From positions 434,001-498,000 of the forward strand of contig CBDBJR010000001.1 of the NCBI GenBank assembly GCA_965206445.1: a DNA stretch of 64,000 nucleotides, given 5' to 3'. Shown here in pieces: positions 41,473-56,400 of this stretch. Numbering within the stretch: position 1 is the stretch's first letter; every line of letters starts with the position of its first letter. The translations under genes were made by a program, and so were the position numbers. The notes under the pieces are model-generated. The model was given only the letters and a program-made list of their open reading frames with translations, was not told the DNA's origin and searched no databases. Source of the stretch: CBDBJR01 sp965206445 (GTDB lineage Bacteria > Pseudomonadota > Gammaproteobacteria > Arenicellales > Poriferihabitantaceae).

Positions 41473-44400
41473 ATGGCCTTGCGACCGGTATGCGGCGGGT
41501 GGTTGCCCACTTTCCCCCGCACCGCTGTCCTGGCGCTGGTGCTCGCGCTGACCGCCCACCAGGCGGCCGGCCAGGACAGCGGCCCGGCGGTGCCACCGCC
41601 GCCCGCCTTCCCCGACGCCGTCGGCCTGGGGGTCAACGCCCAGGACGATCAGGTCGAGTTGCACTACCGATTGGGCCAGAACATCGACCCCGCCACCCTG
41701 CCGCAGGCCACCGGCGGCATCGGCCAGATCATCTACTCGCTGACCCCCGCGCAGGTTGCCCAGGGCCTCGACATCATCGGCCTGAACTTTGACCCGGCCA
41801 ACCGCCGGCTGACCGGCACCCCGCTGGTCGCCGGCTTCGGCCTGCGCAACCTCGACGGCGTCCCCTCCCTGAGTGGCGCCGGCAACGTCATCAATCGGGG
41901 TTATCCGTACTTCTACCGCGCCCGCGACGCCGTCGGCCGCACCGCCAGCACCCTGGTCTTCATCACCGTCTGCGAAGACGACGGCGTCCCCGCCGGCGAC
42001 CAGAGCTGCACGCCGCCGACCTATACCCCGTTGCAGGCTTCCTTTCCGGTCACCGAACACAACCTTTTGCCAGTTGCCGTTGACGTGTCGGCCATTGATG
42101 AGGCCACCGGCGGCACCGGCCGCGCGCCCTCGCTGGTCTACAGTTTATCGCCGCTGCCCGGTGGCCTGACCTTCGACCCGGTCACCCGCCGGCTGACCGG
42201 CACGCCGGACCGCCCCAGAGCAACCGGCAGGGACATCGACCGCGGCAGCGGCAACACCTTCAGAGCAACCGGCAGGGTCATCGACATCGGCAGCGGCACC
42301 ACCTTCATAGTGGGCAGCATCGACATCACCATCTTCCCGGTCGGCCCGCAGTGGAGCCTGTCGCCCGCACAGGCCGATCGCCGCGTCTCGATCAACTTCG
42401 TGACTCCCGTCGTAACGCTTGGTCAGGCGCCGCCCACCAACACCGACGGTGCGCTCACCTACAGCCTGACCGGGGAGGACGGTGGCCCGCTGCCCGCCTA
42501 TTTGCGGCTGAGGGTCGTCAATTTTGGCGGCTCCGATGGGGCCACTATAGAGGTGATAGGGCAAGCCGTGCGCGCCGCCGGCCTCAGGGGCGGCGACAGC
42601 TTCCGGGTGCGCCTTACCGTCACCGACCAGGTTGGCTCGGCCTCGGTATTCATTCTCATCACTTTCTCCGCATTGGCCCTGCCCGAGACCTTCGTCAACC
42701 AATCGGAAGCTCCCGTGCTGCCGATCAACCAACCGGTTGAGCCGATACTACGGCTGCCGGATGCCATCGGCGCCGTCGGCGAGGTAACCTATACGTTACA
42801 TACCCTCCTCGGCGCCCGCGAGGTCAACCCGGCCGACGACCCCAGGCTTGCGGGGCTGGTGTATGACCCGGTCAACCGCACCCTGTCCGGCACCCCGACC
42901 GTTGCCGCCCAGCTGGTGCAGATGAGATACCGCGCCACCGACGATTTAGACACCGTCCAATCTCGCATCGACATCCGCCTCACCGGCCCCGAATTGCCGG
43001 TGCCGGAAGAGCAGACCTGGCCGCTCGGCGACTCGGTACGCCTTACCCTGCCGCAAGGCCGAATCACGGATGCGCTGATTGACGGCGGCACCTACACCCT
43101 CACCGGCCCCAACGGCATCGACCTGAGCCCGCTGTCCGGCCTCACATTCGACCCCGCCACCCGCATCCTGTCCGGCACCCCGACCGTCGTCGGCAGCGTT
43201 GAGCTCACCTACCGCCTCGACGTCACCGAAGAAACCGTCCGGTCGTCTGGCGCCCCGTTGCCGCAGTTCGGCACTGCAGTCGAAACTTTCACCGTCACCG
43301 TCTTCGACCCGGCCATCGGCCTCGCCCCGGATCCCGGCGACGTCACCGGCCTGATGCTGCCCATCCCCGGGGTCCCGCGCTACCCCGTCGGCACACCCAT
43401 CATCGGGCTCATCCTGCCGCCGGCCCGCAACATCGAAGGCGCCGCCACCTACACCCTCACCGGCACGCTGCCCGCCGGGCTGAGCTTCGACCCGATCCAC
43501 CGCGGGCTATTCGGCACGCCGACCAACGGCGGCCGCACCACGCTCATCTACCGCGTCCGCGATGACGTCGCCACCGCCGCCACCCCCATCACCATCACCA
43601 TCACCGGCCCGGAGCTGCCCCCGCAGTCCGATGTCGCCTACGTCTCCGGCCAGACCGTCAACCTGTCGCTGCCGGTCGCCCGCGGCGACGGCGGCGACGT
43701 CACCTACACCCTCATCAACCTGGACGACGACAGCCCGCTGCCCGGCGGGTTAAGTCTGCTCCAGAACCCCCCCCGGCTCATCGGCCGCGCGCGGAACGAC
43801 AGGAGGGTTGGCGGCAGTGCGATTGAGATGTTCATCTATAACGCCACCCGCGGCGGCCTCACCAGCAGCATCACCTTCACCCTCACCATCACCGGTCTGT
43901 TGCTGAATGTGTCGGACGAAACCTTCTCCGATCGAACCCTGCCGCTCGGCCAGCCGGTCAGCCTCAGGCTGCAGGCGTCCTCCTCCAGTGCCGCGTTCAT
44001 CTACCGGCTGGTCGGCCCCAACGGCGCCGACCTGAGCGCCGTGCCCGGTCTCACCTTCAACCCCGGCAGCCGTGTCCTGTCCGGCACCCCGACGCAGGTC
44101 ACCGACCCGGTCACGCTGGTCTACACCATCACGCCGCAAAACCCGGCTGACCGCGACCGTCTCGGCACCGCCAGGGCCAGCTTTACCGTCACCGTCGTCG
44201 GCCCGAGTCTGACCGCGCCGCTCGGTCAGACCTGGCCGGTGGACAGCGCAATCCGCCCGCTGGTGCTGCCGTTGGCCACCAACACCGTCGGCCAGGTAGC
44301 CTACCGCCTGACCGGGCCGGACAACGGCCCGCTGCCCACCGGGCTGGTCTTCACGCCGGTCAGCCGCGTCCTGTCCGGCACCCCCGTCAGCACCGAGGTC

Positions 44401-47400
44401 ACCCCGCTGACCTACAGCGCCACCGACGCCGCCGGCACCGCCAGCGCCCGCTTTACCGTCACCCTCATCGATACGACCCCCGCCCCCGCGCAACTGCCCT
44501 CAATCAGCAATCAGAGCTATGCGATCGGCCAGCAGCGCTCCCAGCTCCTGCCGCTGGCCACCAACACCGTCGGCCAGGTAACCTACCGCCTGACCGATCT
44601 CAACGGCGTAGCGATAAGCGCATTGCCCAACCTGCGCGGGCTGCGCTTCAACCCGACCGCGCGCACCCTGTCCGGCACCCTGACCTTCGCCACCACCACG
44701 GCCCTGCCGGTGATCTACACCGCCACCCACGCCGGTGGCACCGTCAGGGCTGTGTTTAACATCGTCCCGACCGGCATTGTATTTGCCAACGTGCCCGACG
44801 CGATAACGGCCCTGGTCGGCGCCGCGGTTTCCCACCGCCCGGCCGCGGTCTCCAGCGGCGGCGGCGGGGCGGGCGCCATTTTCACCCTGACCGGCCCGGG
44901 CGGCGCCGCCCTGGCCACGCTGGCGCCGGGGCTGAGCTTTAACCGCGCCACCGGCTTCATATCCGGCACGCCGACCGCCGCGGTCGGCCCGCTCACGCTG
45001 ACCTACCGCTTCACCGACCGCAACGGTATAACCAGCACCGCCCCCCCGTTTTCGCTGACGGTTCTCCGCGTCAGCACGCTGTCGCTGGCCGTCCCGGGTC
45101 TGACCCTGCCGGTCCGGGGGGAAATCAGCCTGATCCTGCCGCCGGCCATTGGCGTCACCAGCGATGCCGCGCGCTACACGCTACGTGATGCAAACGGTCA
45201 GCTCGTGCGCGGCGGCAGCGTCGGACTGGGGACGTTGCGTTTTACCGATTCCGGCAATTTTATCCGCCGCCTGTCCGGCACCGGGCCCCGGGCCGCAGGC
45301 ACCACGACGCTAACCTATCGGGTCACCGATTTTGCGCTGGATGGCGACGGCGTCCGAACCGAAATCCAGGCCACCACCACCTTTACCATCCGCTTCGTTG
45401 GCGCCGCGTTGTCTATACCCCCGCTGCTCTCTGAGCGATTGTTTACCCTTGCGCGGAGCACACTGCAACTGCCGTCGGCCACCGGCGCCACCGGCCAGGT
45501 AACCTACCGGCTGACCGGGCCAAACGGCAGGGACTTGACCGAATTGCCGGGATTGACCTTCAATCCGGCCTCCCGCATCCTGAGCGGTCGTCCATCCCTC
45601 CGCGCAGATGTTTCCTCCTCTTTAATGCTCCTTCTGGCCTACGCCGCTACCGACGACGTCACCACCGTCTCGAGAACCTTTTTTGTCACCATCATACGGA
45701 CGCTGAGCAACCCGCCCATCCGGCGCTATCTGGTCGGCAGGGCAATCCCCCCCCTGACGCTGCCGGAATTGGCCACCGCCGTCAGCGACCCGGTCTACAC
45801 GGTGACCGCCCGGTTGGGTAATAGCGATTTGGATGAGGCCCTGGCGGACGGCGCACCGGGGCTGACGTTTAACCCGCAGACCCGCGTCCTGTCCGGCACA
45901 CCGACCGTCGACAGGCGGGTGGATCTGCTCTACGTTGCCACCGACCTCGCCACCGACCTCCTCAGGGACCTCCGCTTCAGCCGCCTCCTCACCATTGCAC
46001 TCTCAATCGACAACCCCGTCCTGACCACCCCGGCCAATCAGCGCTACATCGTCGGCATCGCCATTGACCCCCTGACGCTGCCGGCGGACCCCGCCGACGC
46101 CGGCGACACCACCTACACACTGACCGACTCCAACGGCGCCGCGCTGGCGGACACCGTGCCGGGGCTGACGTTTAACCCGCAGACCCGTATCCTGTCCGGC
46201 ACCCCGACCGCGGTGCGGGTCGCCCCGGTGCGGCTGCGCTACACCGCCACCGCTGCCGACAACAGTGCCTCCAGGCTCTTCACCGTCGCCGTCACCGGGC
46301 TGCTGCTGAGCGGCGCGCCGGCGGCGCAGCGCTATCCGGTCGGCGCCGCGATTGCCGAGCTGACGCTGCCCGCGGCCACCGCCACCGACCTCACCGACGG
46401 CCCGGTCGCCTACCACCTGACCGGCCCCAACGGCGTCGACCTGGCCGCGCTGCCGGGGCTGACGTATGCCGCCGCCGAGCGCATCCTGTCCGGCACCCCG
46501 AGCGCCGCTGTCGGCCCGGTCACGCTGACCTACCGCGTCACCGACCCGTTCACCACCATCGCCGTCACGTTCCCGGTCACCGTCACCGGCCCGCGGCTGC
46601 CGGCGCCGGACAACCGGAGCTACACCGTCGGCGTCGCCATCAGCCCGGTCATCCTGCCGCCGGTGCGCGGCTTCGTGCCGCCGGAGCGCGGCTTTGTCGG
46701 CCCACCGGTCTACCGCCTCGACCTGAGCGCGCTGCCGGGGCTGACGTTTGACGCCGCCCGCCGCATCCTGTCCGGCACCCCGAGCGCCGCCACCGCCGGC
46801 CCGCTCACGCTGATGTACCGCGTCCGCGACGACACCGCCGCCGCCGCCGTCGGCTTCACCGTCAACGTCGCCCCCCACGGGCCGGGTCTGGGCGCGCCGC
46901 CGAACCAGCGCTACCCGGTCGGCGCCGCGATTGCCGCGCTGACGCTGCCGGCGGCCACCGACCTGGACGGCCCGGCCCGCTACACGCTGACCGGGCCGAA
47001 TCGCCTTGACCTGAGCGCGCTGCCGGGGCTGACGTTTGACGCCGCCGAGCGCATCCTGTCCGGCACCCCGACCGCCGCCGCCGGCCCGGTCACGCTGCAC
47101 TACACCGCCGGCGGCGACAACGGCGCCGCCACGGTCACCTTCAGCGTCACCGCCATCGGCCTGCGGCTGACCGCGCCGCCCAGTCAGAGCTACGTCATCG
47201 GCACCGCCATTCGGGCCCTGACGCTGCCGGCGGCCACCAACACCGTCGGCCCGCCGGTGGCCTACACGCTGACCGGGCCGAGCGGCGCCGACCTGGCCGC
47301 GCTGCCGGGGCTGACGTTTGACGCCGCCAGCCGCATCCTGTCCGGCACCCCGACCGCCGCCGCCAGGCCGCTGACGCTGACCTACACCGCCACCGGCACC

Positions 47401-50400
47401 ACCGCCACCACCACCGCCACCGCCGACGCCACCTTCCGGGTCACCGTGACCGCCATCGGGCCGAGTCTGAGCGCGCCGCCGGCGCCGACCGTCCCGGTCG
47501 GCCGGGAGTTCCGCCTGGCGCTGCCGGCGGCCGAAAACACCGCCGGCGAGGTAATCTACGTGCTAGTCGGGCCGTCCGACACCGAGCTGGCGGCCGACGT
47601 GCCGGGGCTGACGTTTGACCCCGTCAGCCGCGTGCTGTCCGGCACCCCGACCGTCGCCGGCGTCACCACGCTGACCTACCTCGTCCTCGACACCGCCGTC
47701 GGCGTCGGCACCACCGCCGCCAGAGTCGACTTCCGCTTCACCGTGACCCCCGCCCTGACCCTGAGCGCGCCGGCGAATCAGACCGTTCGGGCCGGCCGTG
47801 CGCTCCGCCTGGCGCCGCTGCCGGCCGCCACCGGCGCCGTCGGCAGCCTGACCTACCGCCTGACCGGCGCCAACGGCGCCGCCGTGGACGCCATCCTGCC
47901 GGGGCTGACCTTCACCCCGGACGACCGCACGCTGTCCGGCACCCCGACCACCGTCGCCGGGCCGATCACGCTGCACTACACCGCCACCGCCGCCGACGCG
48001 CCACCCGCCACGGTCACCTTCACGCTCAGCGTGACCGCCGGCCCGGCCCTGACCGCGCCGGTCAATCAACGCTTCCCGGTTGGCCGCCCGATACCCCCGC
48101 TGACGCTGCCGCTGGCCACCGGCGCCGTCGGCCTGCCGGCCTACCGCCTGACCGGCCCCAACGGCGTCGACCTGAGCGCGCTGCCGGGGCTGACGTTTGA
48201 CCCCGCCCGCCGCATCCTGTCCGGCACCCCGACCGTCGCCGCCGCCCCGGTCACCGTCCGCTACGCCGTCCGCGACCCGAACGCGCTCGCCGTTACCAGC
48301 TTCACGATCGCCATCACCGGCCCGCGGCTGGCCGCCATCGACGACCAGATCTGGCCGGTCGGCGTCGCCATCGCCCCGCTGACGCTGCCACCGGGCCGGG
48401 CCGCCACCGGCCTGCCGGCCTACACGTTGACCACCGCCGGCGCCACGCTGGCCAGTGCGCTGCCGGGGCTGACGTATGACCCGGTCAGCCGCATCCTGTC
48501 CGGCACCCCGACGCGCATCACCGGCGCCGCGCCGGTGCTGCTGCGCTACACCGTCGGCGACGCCGTCGGCCTCGCCGCCCGGCGCTTCACCGTCACCGTC
48601 CCCGGCCCGCAGCTGCCGCCGACGCTGCCGCCGCGCACCTTCGCCACCGGCGAGCCGCTGTCGCCGCTCACCTTGCCGGCGGCGACCCCCGCCAGCGTCA
48701 CCGGCGCCATCGTCTACGCGCTGACCGGCCCCGCCGGCGAAGCGCTGGCCGCGCTCGTGCCCGGCCTGCGCTTTGACCCGGCCAGCCGGCTGCTGTCCGG
48801 CGTGCCGGCCAGCGGCCTCGAGCCGACCCGGCTGCGCTACACCGCCGGCGACGCCGTCGGCACCGCGGTCGCGGCCTTTGTCGTCACCGTCCTGGGGCCG
48901 CGGCTGACGGCGCCGGCAGATCAGGTGTATCCGGTCGGCACCGGCATTCCGCCGCTGGTGCTGCCGGCGGCGGACAACCTGCGCGGCAGCCCGGGCTACA
49001 CGCTGACCGGCGCCAACGGCCTCGCGCTGGCCACCGCGCTGCCGGGGCTGACGTTTGACCCGGCCACCCGCACGCTGTCCGGCACCCCGGCCAGCGCCGC
49101 CGTGGTCGGGCTGACCTACCGCGTCACCGACAGCATCGCCACCGCCCGGGCCGTGTTCCGCGTCACCGTGGTCGGCCCGAGTCTGGCCACCCCGGACGAC
49201 CTTGACCACGTCGTCGGCGCCGAGATCAGCCCGACCGTGCTGCCGCTGGCCCGCGGCAATCAGGGCCGCACCCGCTATGCGCTGACCGCCGCCGACGGCC
49301 GCAGCCTGACCGCGGCGACCGGGCTGATCTTCACCCCGGACAGCCGGGTGCTGTCCGGCACCCCGACCGTCGTCGGCGACGTCCGGCTGCGCTACACCGC
49401 CCGCGACGCCGTCGGCACCGCCGCGGTGTCGTTCAGCATCCGCTTCACCACCAGCCTGCAGTTGCGCGCGCCGGCCGCGCAAACCTGGGGGCTGGGCCGG
49501 CGCATCTCCCCGCTGCGACTGCCGCTGGCCACCGAACTCACCGGCGCCGCGACCTACACGCTGACCGGCCCCGGCGGCGGGCCGCTGCCGCCGGGGCTGA
49601 CGTTTATCGCCTTCGCCCGCGGGCTGACCGGCACGCCGCTGCAGCGCGGCGTGACCACGCTGACCTACACCGCCCGCGACAACGTCGGTGCTGCCCAGGT
49701 GCAGTTTGACGTCACCGTCAACGGGCTGCAGGTAGTGCAAGAGCAGTCAGTGAGTGGCGAATTCTCGAATTTGTTCACCGGTCGGGAAATTATCAGATCA
49801 CGCGGTCTTCCGCTCGTGTTGCCGGAGGCCCTCGACACCACCGGCGAGGTCACCTACAGTCTGACCGGCGAGCGTGGCGGGCCGCTGCCGCCGGGGATGC
49901 GCTTTGACCCGGTCACCCGCCGGGTGTTCGGCACCCCGACTACCGGCACCGACCCGACTCAAAGCCGTCGCATCCTGAGACAGCTGGTCTACACCGCGAC
50001 CGACAGCATCTCCACCGACAGCGTCTTGCTTGACCTCCTGATCCGCGGGCCGCAGTTGCGCGCCCCGGCCGATCAGCGCTACGTGGTCGGCATGGAGAGC
50101 TTTCTCGCTCTGCCGGAGGCCATCGTCGACATCATTCGATCCGTCGGCGCCAACCCGGTCTACACGCTGACCGGCCCGGGTGGCGCCGCCCTGGCCGACG
50201 TGCTGCCGGGGCTGACCTTTTCGACCGCCTCCTCCCCCCCGGTGCTGTTCGGCACGCCGACCACCAGCGTCGGCCGCGTGACGCTGACCTACGCCGTCAC
50301 CTCGGGGCTGAGCGACACCCAAAACTTCCTGACCGCCACCGCTTCCGCCACCTTTGACGTCACCGTCAGCGGCGCGCGGCTGCGCTCGCCGCTTGACGCC

Positions 50401-53400
50401 AGCTATCCGGCTGGCCTGCCCATCCGCCCGCTGACGCTGCCGCAGGCCACCGGTCTGGTCGGCGCGGCGACCTACACGCTGACCGTCACCGGCGGCAGCG
50501 ACTTCAGCGGCAGGACATTCGAGGACGCGCTGCGGGGGCTGGTGTTTGATCCGGAAACCCGCGTGCTGTCCGGCACCCCGCTGTCCGGCAACGACGACCC
50601 GGTGATGATGGTCTACGCCGTAACCGACACCGTCGGCACCGTTTCGGTGCGGTTTGAGATCCGCTTGACCGGCCTGGATGCGGGCCTGAAGACGCTACCT
50701 GACGTTAGGCCTCGCATTCCGTTTGTCACGTTTCTGCTAGCGCTCACCAACGACCCCCGCCGCCGCGGCACGCTCAGCTACGGGTTGCTCGGCCCCGACG
50801 GCGGCCCGCAGCCGCCGTGGACGCGTTTTCAGCTGCAACATGGCCAAATCGTCTTGACCATATGCCCGTGCCCCTTCGTGGGCCCGATGACGCTGACCTA
50901 TACCATCACCGACACCTTCACCGACCCCTTCCGCGGCGAAGTCGTCAGCGTCATCAGGGTGCCGCTTGAGTTCACCGTCCTCGGTCTGGTGCAGCCGAAC
51001 ACCCCGGATGATCAAAGCTGGCCGGCCGGCGTCGCCATTGACCCGGTGGTGCTGCCGGCGGCCATCAACACCCACCTTGAAGACCAGGACGACCTCGAGG
51101 CGGTCTACACGCTGACCGGGCCGGGCGGCATCCCGCTGGCGGCGGCGGTGCCGGGGCTGACGTTTGACCCCGAGACGCGCACGCTGTCCGGCCGGCCGAC
51201 CACCGCCGCCGAACCGGTGACGCTGATCCACTCCGCCACCGCCATCGTTCGCATCGACAATGACCGGGAGATCTTCGACACCGTGTCTGCCCGCTTCCGC
51301 GTCACCATCACCGGGCTGCGGCTGCCGACCCCGGCCGACCGGCATTATACGATTGGCGCGATCGACACGCTGCCGTTGCCGGCGGCCACCGACGCCACCG
51401 GCCCGGTGACCTACGCGCTGACCGGCCCGGACGGCACCGACCTGGCCGCGGACGACAACGCGCTGGGGCTGGTGTTTGCGCCGGACGCGCGCACATTGTC
51501 CGGCTTCCCGCTGTTTGCGGGCACGCGCACGCTGACCTACCGCGCGACCGACGATCAGGCCACCGCGGCCACGCAGTTCACCGTGTCGGTCGTCGCCGCC
51601 GGGCCGAGCCTGGTCGCCCCGCCGATGCAGACCTGGCGCGCCGGTGTGCCGGTCGACCTGGTGCTGCCGGCGGCCGACGGCGTCACCGGCGCGGTCAGCT
51701 ACTACCTGCTGCGTGCCGGCGGCGACCCGCTGGCGCTGCCGGGGCTGACCTTCACCGCGGCCAGCCGCACGCTGTCCGGCGCCCCGACCGGCAGTTTCAA
51801 CGACCCGATCACATTGGTGTATGCCGCCGACGACGACCGCGGCACCGCGGTGGTCACGTTTGTCGTTACCGTCGACGGGCCGCGGTTGCCGGTCGTGACT
51901 CCGCCGGTCTATGGGGTCGGCGAATCCGGCCGGGAAGTGCTGCTGCCGCCGGCCGCCGGCACCACCGGGTCGGTGACCACCACGCTGACCGGCGCGGACG
52001 GTACGCCGCTGGGTGACCTGCTGCCCGGCCTGCGCTTCGACCCGGTCAGCCGCACGCTGTCCGGCACGCTGACCAACCGCCCGGCGCCCGGCGCGGATAG
52101 TGCAACGGCTGAAACCGACCTGGCCACCGTTGACGTGCCGTTGCGCTACACCGCCACCGACACCGTCGGCACCGCCACGGCGCGCTTCGACCTCCGCATT
52201 GCCGGGCTGCGGCTGCCGACGGTGGCCGAGCAGCGCTTTCCGGCTGGCCACCCAATCCCGTTTCGCACCTTGCTGCCGCCCGCCGTCGCCACCCAGCGGG
52301 GGTTGGGCACGCTCACCACCTACGCGCTGACCGGACCGGACGGCGGGCTGCCGCCCGGCCTGCGCTTTGACCCGGACAGCCGCGCCCTGCTCGGCACGCC
52401 GTCGGCCGCCGCCGGCCCGGTGACGCTGACCTATACCGCCGCCGGCCCGTTCGGCCCCGACACCAGTATCGCCACGACCACCTTTGACCTGGTCATCACC
52501 GGCCCGCAGTTGCCGGCGCCGGGCGATCAGAGCTGGCCGTCCGGCGTCCCCATCCCCGATCTGGTGCTGCCGCTCGCCACCAACCCGACCGCCGCCACCA
52601 CTTATATGCTGGTCGGCCCGGACCTCGACACCCCGCTGGCGGCCGCCGTGCCGGGGCTGACGTTTACCGCCGCGACGCGCACGCTGTCCGGTACCCCGAC
52701 CACCTCTGCCGTGCCGGTGACGCTGCGCTACATCGCCGCCGACGACAACGGCATCACGACGCACCGCTTCACCGTCACCATCACCGGGCCGCGCCCGACG
52801 CCGGCGCTGGCCGCGCTGGTGGCGGACGGCCTGTCCTGGGACGTCGGCGTGCCGACGCCCGCCGTGGCACTGCCGCCGGCCGCCGGCGTCACCGACCGCG
52901 CCCGCTACGCGCTGACCGCCGCCGACGGCGGTGCGCTGCCGCCCGGGCTGCGCTTCGACCCGGCCCGCCGCCTGCTGTTCGGCCCCCCGACCGTCGGCGG
53001 CGTCACCCGGCTGCGCTATACCGTCACCGACGCCGGCGTCGCGGTCGCGTTCGAATTCACGCTGACCGCCATCGGGCCGCAGTTGGCCGCGGTGGCCAAT
53101 CAGCGCTTCGCGGCCGGCCAGCCGGTCAGCCTGACGCTGCCGGCGGCCAGTATGCCGGCCGCGGCGCTGGACGGCGCGTTCACCTACACGCTGGCCGCCG
53201 TCGCCGGCAGCGCGCTGGCGGACGCGCTGCCGGGGCTGACGTTTGCCCCCGCGACGCGCACGCTGTCCGGCACGCCGCCGGCGGCCACCGACCCGGTGAC
53301 GCTGGTCTACCGCGCCGCGGTCGGCACCGACGCGACCGCCGTCGTCCGGCGCTTTACCGTCACCATCACCGGGCCGCGGCTGCGCCGGCTGGGCAACCGC

Positions 53401-56400
53401 AGCGTCACGCTCGGCAGCGACCTGCCCCCCATCACCCTGCCGGCGGCCACCGACAGCGCCGACCCCACCTACACGCTGGTCGGTTTGAGTGACGTGCCGG
53501 TCAGCATTGTGCTGCCGGGGCTGACGTTCGCGCCGGCGTCGCGGACGCTGTCCGGCCGCCCGCTGCAGGTCGGCGCCGCGACCCTGACCTACACCGCCAC
53601 CGACCGGGTCGGCAGCAGCAGCGTCCGGTTTGATGTGGTGGTTGCCGCCGCCGGGCCGGGCCTGGTCGCACCGGGCAATCAGCGCTGGCCGGTTGGCCGC
53701 CCGCTGCCGCCGCTGACGCTGCCGGCGGCCACCAACGTCGCCGCCGACGGCACCGTCACCTACCGCCTGACCGACAGCACCGGCGCGGCGCTGGCGCGCG
53801 TCGTGCCGGGGTTGACGTTTGACGCCGCCACCCGGGTGCTGTCCGGCACCCCGGCGCCGGCCGACCCGGTCACGCTGACCTACACCGCCACCGACACCGT
53901 CGGCAGTGTTACGGTCACGTTTGACGCCACCGTTATCGGCCCGCGGCTGCGGGTGCCGCCCGCGCTGCGCCTGGTGTCCGGTCGCCCGATCGCGCCGCAG
54001 GTGCTGCCGGCGGCCACGCACCTCACGGTGACGCGCACCGGCAGCGCCACCTACACGCTGACCGGGCCGAATGGCCGCGACCTGCGCGCGCTGCCGGGGC
54101 TGATGTTTAATCCGACGCTGCGCCTGCTGACCGGGTCGCCGCCCGCCGGCGCCGACCCGGTCACGCTGACCTATACGGTGGCCGACGACGTCGGCACCGT
54201 TGCGGTCCGCTTTGCGGTCACCGTGGCCGGCCCGCAGTTGCGCGCGCCGGCCAATCAGAGCTACCCGGTCGGGCGTTCGATTACCGCGTTGACGCTGCCG
54301 CTCGGCGATAACCTCGACGCCGGCGCCAGCCCCGCCTACACGCTGACCGGGCCGGCCGACGCCGACGGCAACCCGAGGTCACTGGCGGCCAGCGTGCCGG
54401 GGCTGACGTTCGCGCCGACCACGCGCGTCCTGACCGGCATCCCGACCACGCTCGGCGCCACCGTGCTGACCTACCGCATCACCACCGCTGCGGGCCGCAG
54501 CATGGCCGCCTTTCATCTTGCCGTCACGGCGCTGGCGCCGAGTCTGAGTGCGCCCGACCGGGTCTTTGCGGTTGGCCGTGCGCTGCCCGCGCCGCTGGTG
54601 CTGCCGCCGGTCGACGGCTTCGTTATCGGGCCGCTCACCTACGCGCTGACCGGCGCCGGCGCCGACCTGGCGACCACGGTGCCGGGGCTGACGTTTGACC
54701 CGCTCAGCCGCACCCTGTCCGGTACGCCGCTGGCCGCCGCCGCGCCGGTGGTGCTGATCTACCGCGCGACCGACGATCAGGGCAGCGCGAGCGCGCGCTT
54801 TCGCGTCACCGTCGACGGGCCGAGCCTGCCGCCGCTGAGCGCGCCGGGGTTTGAATTTCCGGTGGGCCGAGCGGCCGAGTTGGTGCTGCCGCTGGCCGAC
54901 CACCCGACCGGCGGGGTGCGCTACAGGCTGACCGGGCCGGCCGGCGCGCCGGTCGCCGCGCTGTTGCCGGGGCTGCGGTTTGCGTCGACCACGCGCACGC
55001 TGTCCGGCACCCCGACCGCCGCCGGCGCAGCGGTGCTGCTGACCTACACCGCCACCGACGCCGTCGGCGTCACCAGCGTCCGCTTTGCCGCCACCATCAC
55101 CGGGCCGGGGCTGCGCCCGCCGGCGGCGCTGACGCTGGGCCGCGGGCGCGCCGTCAGCCGGGTGCTGCCGCTGGCCGACCACCCGACCGGCGGGGTGCGC
55201 TACACGCTGACCGGGCCGGCCGGCGCCGACGGCAACCCGAGGTCACTGGCGGCCAGCGTGCCGGGGCTGGCGTTTTCGCCGTCAACCCGCCGGCTGTCCG
55301 GCATCCCGACCACCGCCGGCGACGTCACGCTGACCTATACGGCGACGGACATCGTCGGCACCGCCACGACGACCTTTACGCTACGCGTGACCAGCCCGCG
55401 GTTGACCGCCCCGGCGGCGCAGCGCTACCCCATCGGCGTCGCCATCACCCCGCTGACGCTGCCCGCCGCCGACAACACCGTCGGCGTCCCGACCTACACG
55501 CTGACCGGGCCGAACGCGGCTGACCTGGCGGCCAGCGTGCCGGGGTTGACGTTTGCGCCGGCCACGCGCCGGCTGTCCGGCACCCCGACCGCCGGCACCG
55601 GTGCCGCGGTCATGCTGCGCTACTCGGTGACCGACGGGCGCGGCGCCACCACGGCCACTTTCGCCGTCACCATCGTCGGCCCGACGCTGCGCTCGCCGGG
55701 CGACCAGAGCTGGCCGGTCGGGCGGCCGCTCACCCGGCTGCTGGCGGCGGCGGAACACGCGCAGCCGCCGGTGTTGTACGCGCTGACGGCGGACGACGGT
55801 CGCGCGCTGGCGGCGGCGGTTCCGGGGCTGACGTTTAACGCCGCCACCCGCACGCTGACCGGCACCCCGACCGCCGCCGCGGCGCCGGTGCTGCTGCGCT
55901 ACCGGGTGGTCGACCGCGCCGGTGCCGCGACGGTGCGCTTTGCGGCCACCGTCACCGGGCCGACGCTGACGCCGCCGGTCGCGCAACACGTCGCGCCCAA
56001 CGTCGATATCACCGCGCTGACGCTGCCGCTGGCCACCGGCACCACCGGCCCGGTGGCCTACACCCTGACCGCGCCGGACGGCGCCGACGGCAATCCGGTG
56101 TCGCTGGCGGCGGCGCTGCCGGGGCTGACGTTTGCGCCGGCCACGCGGCTGCTGACCGGCCGGCCGACCGGCGAGGGCGTGGTCACGCTGGTCTATACGG
56201 CCACCGACGACGTCGGCACCGCGCGCGCCCGCTTTGACGTCACCGTCACCCGGCTGCGGCTGGCGCCGCCGGTGCCGCAGAGTTGGCTGGTGGGCCGGGC
56301 GATCCTGCCGCAGCGCCTGCCACCGGCCACCCGCGGTATCGGCCCGGTCACCTACACGCTGACCGGCGAGGTGCCGGGGCTGACGTTTACGCCCGCGACC

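Noticed and set aside
41873..42169. Plus-strand frame of 98 codons rich in Pro/Ser/Ala at the start of the giant gene
   Set aside because: Out of frame with the signal peptide and Ig-like repeats that continue through it.
50737..54021. Very long minus-strand open frames (up to 1,094 codons; also 55381-58335 and 47563-49740) opposite the giant gene
   Set aside because: Their sequence is a monotonous Gly/Arg/Gln/Ala mix following the opposite-strand repeats. The plus frame has a signal peptide and a known repeat signature. High GC and repeated codons keep the antisense frame open.
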